DNA of 8,484 nt from Acidobacteriaceae bacterium. Lineage in GTDB: Bacteria; Acidobacteriota; Terriglobia; Terriglobales; Acidobacteriaceae. Location: positions 1-8,484 of the forward strand of contig PLBX01000430.1 in assembly GCA_003135495.1 (NCBI GenBank), in the 5' to 3' direction. Both the position numbers and the translations under genes were made by a program. Positions 1 through 5,531 of the stretch are shown one piece after another; positions within the stretch are counted from its first letter, which is position 1, and each line of letters starts with the position of its first letter. A model generated the notes under the pieces. That model was not told the DNA's origin, searched no databases, and saw nothing but the letters and a program-made list of their open reading frames with translations.

Positions 1-2
1 CT

Positions 3-1760
3 TCCGCCTCGAAAACTGAACTCTCCTCCGAGGTGGAGCCCCTCCTGCTTGAAGTCGCCGACGTGGTGAATACCACGCTCGACCTTGAAACCACACTGAA
101 GCGGGTGGCGGAACTGGTACGTAAAGTCATCGACTACGAGATTTTTGCCATCCTGCTGCTGAATGAGCAGCGCCAGGAATTGTACGTTCGCTTCCACGTG
201 GGATACCCGGACGGTCTCGCCGACCGGTTGCGCATAAAAGTTGGTGAAGGGGTAACTGGCCGCGCGGCGCAAACTCGGCAGCCCGTGCTGGTGGCCGACG
301 CGACGCGGGAGTCGTTCTACCTGGAAGGGGTTCCGAACGTTCATTCGGAGCTGGCCATCCCGTTGATCGTAAAAAATCGGGTGATTGGCGTAATTGATAT
401 TGAGGCGCGCGAAAAGAATTACTTCACCGAAGAACATAAGCGCCTGCTCACGTTGATTGGGTCGCGCATGGCGGTCGGCATTGAGAATGCTCGATTGCAT
501 ACGCGGGTGACGCGACAGGCTCGCACGCTGCTTCTGTTGAACGAGATTGCCCGCGAGCTCACGTCGATTCTGAATCTTGATGAGCTGCTCAAACGCATTG
601 CCGAGTTGCTGAACCGCCTGATCGACTATCAGATGTTCAGCATTCTGCTGATGGATGCGACGGGCGAGAAATTGCAGCACCGATTCGCGCAGCGTTTTCA
701 GGAACGGCTGCACTTGAAGCATGACATCCGGCTGGGCGAGGGCGTGGTGGGGTACGCGGCGCAAATGAAGGAGGGCGTTCTTGTTCCTGACGTTGCCAAA
801 GATGCGCGCTACATCGCGGTGAATCCCGAGACCAAATCGGAGTTGGCGGTGCCTCTGATTTATCAGGAAAAAGTAATTGGCGTTCTGGATCTGGAGCACA
901 CCAAGCGCGACTATTTTACAGAGGATCACAAGCGAGTACTCACGACGCTGGCGGCGCAACTTGCAATCGCCATCGAAAATGCACGGTTGTACGAGCAAAT
1001 CGAGCGGCAAGAGAAGCGCCTGGAGAGGGATTTGGCGCTGGCGCGCGAACTGCAATTTCGCCTGCTTCCCCCTTCCCTGCCACAGATGCGCAATCTGGAG
1101 GTTGCGGCGAAATTTGTTCCGGCGCGCGCTATTGGCGGCGATCTCTACGATTTTGTTCCTTATTCGCTGTCCCGGCTCGGCATTGCGATCGGCGACGTGA
1201 GCGGTAAGGGCGCGCCCGCCGCCATCTATGCCGCGCTGGTCAGCGGCATCATGCGCTCGCATGCTCCGATCGAACCGGGGCCAGCGGAGATGCTTTCGGC
1301 GGTTAATTTGTCATTGGCGGAGCGCCGGATCGCGGCTCAATTCGTCTCCATCATCTATGCCGTTTGGGACGATGAGAACCGGGCGCTAACGGTTGCGAAT
1401 TCGGGATTGCCGCGCCCTATCTATTGCCACGACGGCACGGTTGAATTTGTCGAGGCTACCGGGCTTCCGCTTGGACTGTTCGATGAAGCGGATTACGACG
1501 AGTTCAGTTTTAAGGCGAAACCCGGCGACATGTTCGTTTTCCATAGCGATGGCATTCTCGATGCTCGAAATCGCGACGGACATTCTTTTGGAACGCATCG
1601 TGTGGCGACGATCGTTGCTGACTGCGCAACGAAGTCCGCGGACTGCGTGGTGCGTGAGATCTTTAAGGCGGTTACGGCGCATGCCGCCGGCGTCGAAACC
1701 TTCGACGATCAAACTGTGGTAGCCATTAAAGTGAAAGCCGATCCGGGCAAGCGCAAGTGA
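3..1760 (+). CDS. Tandem-GAF, PP2C/SpoIIE-type serine phosphatase (5'-partial)
   Basis: Cytoplasmic signalling protein predicted to sense a ligand or redox state through GAF domains and to dephosphorylate a Ser/Thr-phosphorylated partner, typically an anti-sigma-factor antagonist. Numbering from the GTG at 33: GAF1 about 18-155, GAF2 about 178-318, a charged probable coiled-coil linker 319-345, and a PP2C/SpoIIE domain about 355-572. The metal-site acidic motifs are intact: GGDLYDF (D370, D373), GDVSGKG (D388), FHSDG (D506) and FDDQT (D558, D559), so it should be active. No transmembrane segment is seen. The frame is open from the left edge and the GTG at 33 has no purine-rich Shine-Dalgarno sequence before it; the in-frame residues upstream (ending ELSSE) read as protein, so the true start is probably outside the window. 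The stop overlaps the start of lysA. Its partner is not visible. Family assignment is secure; the target is unknown. Confidence 0.93.
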   Translation, partial: SASKTELSSEVEPLLLEVADVVNTTLDLETTLKRVAELVRKVIDYEIFAILLLNEQRQELYVRFHVGYPDGLADRLRIKVGEGVTGRAAQTRQPVLVADATRESFYLEGVPNVHSELAIPLIVKNRVIGVIDIEAREKNYFTEEHKRLLTLIGSRMAVGIENARLHTRVTRQARTLLLLNEIARELTSILNLDELLKRIAELLNRLIDYQMFSILLMDATGEKLQHRFAQRFQERLHLKHDIRLGEGVVGYAAQMKEGVLVPDVAKDARYIAVNPETKSELAVPLIYQEKVIGVLDLEHTKRDYFTEDHKRVLTTLAAQLAIAIENARLYEQIERQEKRLERDLALARELQFRLLPPSLPQMRNLEVAAKFVPARAIGGDLYDFVPYSLSRLGIAIGDVSGKGAPAAIYAALVSGIMRSHAPIEPGPAEMLSAVNLSLAERRIAAQFVSIIYAVWDDENRALTVANSGLPRPIYCHDGTVEFVEATGLPLGLFDEADYDEFSFKAKPGDMFVFHSDGILDARNRDGHSFGTHRVATIVADCATKSADCVVREIFKAVTAHAAGVETFDDQTVVAIKVKADPGKRK

Positions 1761-3079
1761 AACCGGCGCGCCACTCGCAAACTCTTCGGTCCCCGGCACT
1801 CGCGTATGGGGGCGCTACTTCTGACGCGACTCCCGGTATTACTCGCAACGAAGAACTTTATTGCGAAGCGGTCGCTCTGCGGAGCCTTGCCACTCGTCAT
1901 GGCACCCCGCTTTACGTCTATTCCGCCGCAATGATTCGTGCGCGCCTGAAGGCGTTCGCGCGCGCGTTTCGCGGCGTGCCCCACACCCTTTGTTATTCGG
2001 TAAAAGCAAACTCAACGCTTGGGATTCTTAGGCTGGTGGCTGGCGAAGGTGCCGGGTTCGACGTGGTTTCTGGCGGAGAGTTGCAACGAGTTCTGCGCGT
2101 AAATCGAAAGGCAGCGGGCAAGGTTGTGTTTTCCGGCGTAGGCAAGACGGCGGCGGAAATGGAATTGGCTTTGCGCTCAGGAATAATGCTCTTCAACATC
2201 GAGAGCGCTTCAGAATTAAATTTGCTTGCCGCAACCGCTGCTCGTTTGAAGAAACAGGCGGCGATTGCGATCCGCGTGAACCCTGATGTCTCGGCAAAGA
2301 CCCATCCTTATATTTCCACCGGTCTGCATCAACACAAATTCGGCGTGCCGATTCTTGAGGCGCAAACGCTTTATGAGCGAGCGGCCAAACAGCCTACCCT
2401 GAAAGTTGAGGGCGTGAGCGTTCACATCGGTTCGCAGATTACAGATGTCGGGTCATTTCAAGAATCGATGGAACGAGTGGCTGATTTGGTCCGCACTCTG
2501 CGGGAGCAGGGACATGACATTCGATATATCGACGCCGGCGGCGGCTTAGGAATTTCTTACGAAGGAGCGCAAGGAAGTTTTGAAAAACAAATCGGGGCAT
2601 ACGCGCGGGCAGTCACGGCACCTCTTCGTGGATTGAGGCTGCACTTGCTGCTGGAGCCAGGACGCTCTATCGTCGGGCCTTCTGGCGTGCTGCTGACTCG
2701 CGTTCTGTATCGTAAAACTAATAATCGAAAAAGGTTTTTGATTGTCGATGCGGCGATGAACGATCTCTTGCGCCCTTCGCTCTATGGCGCGTATCACGAA
2801 ATCGTCCCAGTGGTGCGCGGATCGCGCGAAATCGAGATTACCGATGTAGTCGGGCCTATCTGCGAGACCGGGGACTTTTTTGCCCGCGACAGAAAACTTT
2901 CCTTGACCAGCGAAGGTGATCTCCTGGCAATTCTTGATGTCGGCGCCTACGGATCGGTCTTGGGATCGAACTACAACACTCGCGGACGGGCCGCGGAAGT
3001 CTTAGTGGATGGCGCAAAAGTTCGCGTGATTCGAAAGCGCGAAAGCGTCGAAGATCAAATGAGATTGGAAGCCCGCTAG
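1757..3079 (+). CDS. lysA: Diaminopimelate decarboxylase
   Basis: PLP-dependent fold-type III (alanine-racemase-like barrel) enzyme converting meso-2,6-diaminopimelate to L-lysine and CO2, the last step of lysine synthesis; cytoplasmic, normally a dimer. Visible motifs: YSVKAN with Schiff-base Lys K83, SGGEL after it, VHIGSQI with H223, the phosphate-binding glycine loop DAGGGLG (259-265), EPGR (300-303), GPICETGDF with C369 (the residue that reaches the partner active site) and GAYG with Y398. At 440 residues it is about 20 longer than usual; the extra length is a poorly conserved leader before the conserved ELYCEAV region. GTG at 1757 is the only sensible start: it overlaps the upstream TGA (GTGA) and no other ATG/GTG occurs before conserved sequence. 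The Shine-Dalgarno is weak, which fits translational coupling. No dapF or other lysine gene is visible alongside. Confidence 0.96.
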   Translation: MKPARHSQTLRSPALAYGGATSDATPGITRNEELYCEAVALRSLATRHGTPLYVYSAAMIRARLKAFARAFRGVPHTLCYSVKANSTLGILRLVAGEGAGFDVVSGGELQRVLRVNRKAAGKVVFSGVGKTAAEMELALRSGIMLFNIESASELNLLAATAARLKKQAAIAIRVNPDVSAKTHPYISTGLHQHKFGVPILEAQTLYERAAKQPTLKVEGVSVHIGSQITDVGSFQESMERVADLVRTLREQGHDIRYIDAGGGLGISYEGAQGSFEKQIGAYARAVTAPLRGLRLHLLLEPGRSIVGPSGVLLTRVLYRKTNNRKRFLIVDAAMNDLLRPSLYGAYHEIVPVVRGSREIEITDVVGPICETGDFFARDRKLSLTSEGDLLAILDVGAYGSVLGSNYNTRGRAAEVLVDGAKVRVIRKRESVEDQMRLEAR

Positions 3080-3089
3080 ACCAAAGGGA

Positions 3090-3112
3090 GCAACGGGCAC
3101 GCCGCCCGTCGC
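3090..3112 (-). terminator. Weak GC hairpin in convergent gap, possible terminator
   Basis: Inverted repeat in the 65-bp gap between the two convergent stops. The core is a perfect 6-bp stem, ACGGGC (3093-3098) against GCCCGT (3104-3109), with a 5-nt loop. It extends by two pairs past one A/C mismatch that becomes a G-U wobble in - strand RNA, giving a 9-pair stem on that strand. The - strand sequence after it is only mildly T-rich (TCCCTTT), and on the + strand no U-tract follows. It may therefore serve the SUMF1-domain gene ending at 3145 better than lysA. Confidence 0.4.
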
Positions 3113-3144
3113 GAAATGCTGAAATTCTCCGCCGATCAAATCTC

Positions 3145-5418
3145 TTACGGCGCATCAACCACGCAGCGAAATCCGATCGTTCCGGCGCGATCATTTCCGG
3201 GAGACATCAATAGATATTTCTGATGTTGATCCAAGCGGTAGGTTTGTGGAAAGTACCAGATCGAACCAACCGGCTGATACGCTGCGCCACCACGAAGAAT
3301 TGCGGCTCGAGTACGCGGGTCGCGATATTCGTCGGTCCATTGCGATACGCTGCCGATTAAATCGAGCACGCCGAAGGGACTTGCGCCTTGGGGGAAAGCG
3401 GTAACGTCATCCAAGGGATGCATCGCGGGCCCGGAATCTACCGGAGAAATATTCTGCGCTGCCCACTCATTCCCCCACGCATATGCGCGGCCGTCGGTGG
3501 ATTGCGCGGCATATTGCCACTCCCATTCATGCGGGAGGCGCTTATGGGCCCAGGCTGCATAGGCGCGTGCATCTTCGATGGAGACCCAGGTTACGGGCTT
3601 GTTGCCCCAACCTTCCGGGAAACTGGTTCTCTGCCCGCTCTGACCATCGATCCACGCGCGCAGAAAGTTGTGATCGTCTTGGGGATGATAGTGGGTTGCA
3701 TCTAAAAATTTCTTGAACTCAGAATTCGTCACCGGCGTGCGATCGATGTAAAAACTGTGCAGATGCATGCGATGTCGATGGAAACGACGCGCGCTATCTT
3801 CCCATGGATACTGCACATCAACTCCAGGATCGTTGCCGCCCTCAATTTCAATGCCGCTGACCTGGAAGTCGTAGTCACCTTCTGGAATGCGCGCCATGCC
3901 TTCGGGCGCTGAAGGTGCCGACTCGGTCGCGGTGATCTCGACCAAGGTTTGCGGCACAGCTTTCCATTCTCGCGAATAGCTGGCCAGTGGGCGCTTGGAG
4001 CGCTCGGACATATAGGACAGCAAATTCCGCAGGCTGTCGTCCGGCTTCTGGTTTGTTGCGAGGATTGCTCCGTAGCCCAAGCCTTCAAGATTGAAGCTGA
4101 GAGTGGCCTTGCCGTTCGCAGCGCTTCTTTCAACCGAGGCTGTCAATTCCGTTCCGTGCCAGAGATCGTAGTAACGCATTCCCGGTTCGTTTGGAACTTC
4201 AAGCTCTGCGCTGGAGACGTCGTATTCGTTTCGATTGACCATCGTCCACAGATTAGATCGTGTGGCGACGGGGCATAGCCCCGCCACCACACAAGCGTCG
4301 TTGTTTCGCGAAAACCGACTGGCGAAGACCCCGTTTTGCAAGACCGGCGCGTGCGGCTCCCAATCGGGGCTTATTAGATAGTCGGCCATGGCGCGCTCGA
4401 TGCGCGTGAACCTTAGAATGGCTTCGGCATCATGAGCAGTATTTCCATACCAGAAGCCCCAGAGATTTTCGAGCGTCGCATATCCCTGGCCGTTGAAGAA
4501 TGCGTGCTGCAAGCTGTCGGTTTTATCGCGCGTGTAACGATCGGTGACATTTACGGTGTGGCGCGGCTCCAGCCATTTGTTCTTGCTGACCATGGGAATG
4601 AATGGATACTGCTTCCCTTCCCACGTGACCCAGTCGTTCCAGCTGAGATTGGTCCAGGCGAGTGAAGCGTCGCGAGGTTGGAACTGAGGCTCGAGCGCCA
4701 GGGGATGGCCGATTGCGTCCGAAGCCTCGCGAAAGCCGGGAGGCACGCTCTCGAGCGTGTCGAAGTTAATGCCGTCGGCGTCAATGTCTTTCAGGAGCTT
4801 TGCCATAACTGTTGCGGCATCGGCGCCTTCGTTCCTCGTGCCTACATCCCACGCTAGCAGCGGAAAAAATACTCGTACGTGGTGCGCGTGAAACTGTTCG
4901 ACCATGCCGCGCACGCCGGCGATGCCGCCGGGAAGATCGCGCAGCATATCGAATTGATTTCGATCGTCAACGCCAAGATTGGGATAGACATGCCAGATAA
5001 GAACGGCGTCGATCGGGCCGATGCGGCTCTCGGTCTCCGAGAGGAAGCGGTCGACGGTGTATTCGCGCTTCTCAGGATCGTAGAGGCTGCGGTCCCAGAT
5101 AAGCAGCTGTATTTGAGAGAAGATGCGCTGCGTCCACTGCAAGTCAGGGCGGTCGAATTGCGCGCCGTCATAGCGCAAGAGAGTGCGGCGATCGCGGCGC
5201 CATGCTTTTAAGCCTTCGAGCCAACTCGAGTGATCAGATGGCGACGCGGGACCCGAAAAAAAAACTTCGGCCGGCGGAGGAGGTTCGGTCAAGTTCATGA
5301 CTCCGGTGTGGGAGACGAGGTCGTGGCGCGGCTTCCATTCGTCGGCGAATGAAAGGGTGCTAGTGAAAAGGAGCGCTATGACGACGAGAATCCCAAAAGC
5401 AACCAGACTTGGTTTCAT
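3145..5418 (-). CDS. Secreted TIM-barrel-like protein with C-terminal SUMF1/FGE-like domain
   Basis: Exported 757-residue two-part protein. Residues 1-25 form a Sec signal peptide (hydrophobic 5-22, likely cleavage after SFA, A25). Residues about 60-460 look like a glycosidase-type TIM barrel, with barrel-like segments such as IDAVLIWHVYPN (136-147), VRVFFPLLAWD (181-191) and DADGINFDTLE (213-223), then a beta-rich tail; I cannot name the family. Residues about 507-755 are a SUMF1/FGE-type (C-type-lectin-like) domain: MARIPEGDY (508-516), FYIDRTPVTNSEF (556-568), PVTWVSIEDARAYA (608-621), HKRLPHEWEWQYAA (625-638), YAWGN (646-650), GSVSQWTDEY (689-698), LRGG (708-711), and terminal GFRC (749-752). 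The two catalytic cysteines of true FGE are absent after LRGG, so sulfatase activation is unlikely; ligand binding or another role is more plausible. ATG at 5418 is chosen because it supplies the signal peptide and has AAGGA upstream; the next Met (41) would lose it. It lies 113 nt downstream of the TonB-receptor gene, past a terminator. Confidence 0.88.
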   Translation of the reverse strand: MKPSLVAFGILVVIALLFTSTLSFADEWKPRHDLVSHTGVMNLTEPPPPAEVFFSGPASPSDHSSWLEGLKAWRRDRRTLLRYDGAQFDRPDLQWTQRIFSQIQLLIWDRSLYDPEKREYTVDRFLSETESRIGPIDAVLIWHVYPNLGVDDRNQFDMLRDLPGGIAGVRGMVEQFHAHHVRVFFPLLAWDVGTRNEGADAATVMAKLLKDIDADGINFDTLESVPPGFREASDAIGHPLALEPQFQPRDASLAWTNLSWNDWVTWEGKQYPFIPMVSKNKWLEPRHTVNVTDRYTRDKTDSLQHAFFNGQGYATLENLWGFWYGNTAHDAEAILRFTRIERAMADYLISPDWEPHAPVLQNGVFASRFSRNNDACVVAGLCPVATRSNLWTMVNRNEYDVSSAELEVPNEPGMRYYDLWHGTELTASVERSAANGKATLSFNLEGLGYGAILATNQKPDDSLRNLLSYMSERSKRPLASYSREWKAVPQTLVEITATESAPSAPEGMARIPEGDYDFQVSGIEIEGGNDPGVDVQYPWEDSARRFHRHRMHLHSFYIDRTPVTNSEFKKFLDATHYHPQDDHNFLRAWIDGQSGQRTSFPEGWGNKPVTWVSIEDARAYAAWAHKRLPHEWEWQYAAQSTDGRAYAWGNEWAAQNISPVDSGPAMHPLDDVTAFPQGASPFGVLDLIGSVSQWTDEYRDPRTRAAILRGGAAYQPVGSIWYFPQTYRLDQHQKYLLMSPGNDRAGTIGFRCVVDAP
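4260..4292 (-). repeat. Imperfect palindrome inside the SUMF1-domain gene
   Basis: Two 15-nt arms (4260-4274 and 4278-4292) with a 3-nt loop. Thirteen positions pair as Watson-Crick; the two A/C mismatches on the + strand (4268/4284 and 4266/4286) become U-G and G-U wobbles in the sense mRNA, so the transcript can form an uninterrupted 15-pair GC-rich hairpin. It encodes residues 376-387 in frame, including C376 and C382, two of only three cysteines in the protein. It could be an in-frame insertion of a short dispersed palindromic element, or a local mRNA structure; copies elsewhere in the genome cannot be checked from this window. Confidence 0.6.
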
Positions 5419-5421
5419 GAA

Positions 5422-5427
5422 TCCTTA
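5422..5427 (-). promoter_or_regulatory. Ribosome binding site of the SUMF1-domain gene
   Basis: The - strand reads TAAGGA, then TTC, then ATG at 5418. AAGGA matches the anti-Shine-Dalgarno sequence, and the 3-nt spacer is shorter than usual. It supports the ATG that gives the protein its signal peptide. Confidence 0.5.
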
Positions 5428-5474
5428 TTCTACTTAGTCGAGCTCTTTAGTTTTGAATTGCCACCAAGAAAGAA

Positions 5475-5503
5475 AGCTGAGGCAAAACGACTTTGCCTCA
5501 GCT
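5475..5503 (-). terminator. Intrinsic terminator of the TonB-dependent receptor gene
   Basis: A perfect 12-bp inverted repeat (AGCTGAGGCAAA, 5475-5486, against 5492-5503) surrounds a 5-nt loop. On the - strand it begins 28 nt after the receptor stop codon and is followed directly by the T-rich run TTCTTTCTT, the layout of a Rho-independent terminator. It separates the receptor from the SUMF1-domain gene, so that gene needs readthrough or its own promoter. I found no convincing -35/-10 pair in the short space left. Confidence 0.85.
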
Positions 5504-5531
5504 CGAGTTTCAGGCCGGTTTCAGATTTGCT

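Noticed and set aside
33..35. GTG as the true start of the phosphatase gene
   Set aside because: The frame is open to the window edge with protein-like residues upstream, and there is no Shine-Dalgarno sequence.
1386..1799. - strand open frame spanning the phosphatase-lysA junction
   Set aside because: It overlaps the conserved PP2C motifs and the lysA start on the other strand and shows no protein-family signal.
3145..3300. Diversity-generating retroelement variable region at the C-terminus of the SUMF1-like domain
   Set aside because: DGR targets often use this fold and end in a similar IGFR motif, but the last codons are not rich in AAY, and no template repeat or reverse transcriptase is visible.
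5428..5433. TAGAAT on the - strand as a -10 box for the SUMF1-domain gene
   Set aside because: It would place transcription start almost on the ATG and there is no matching -35 element at 16-18 nt.
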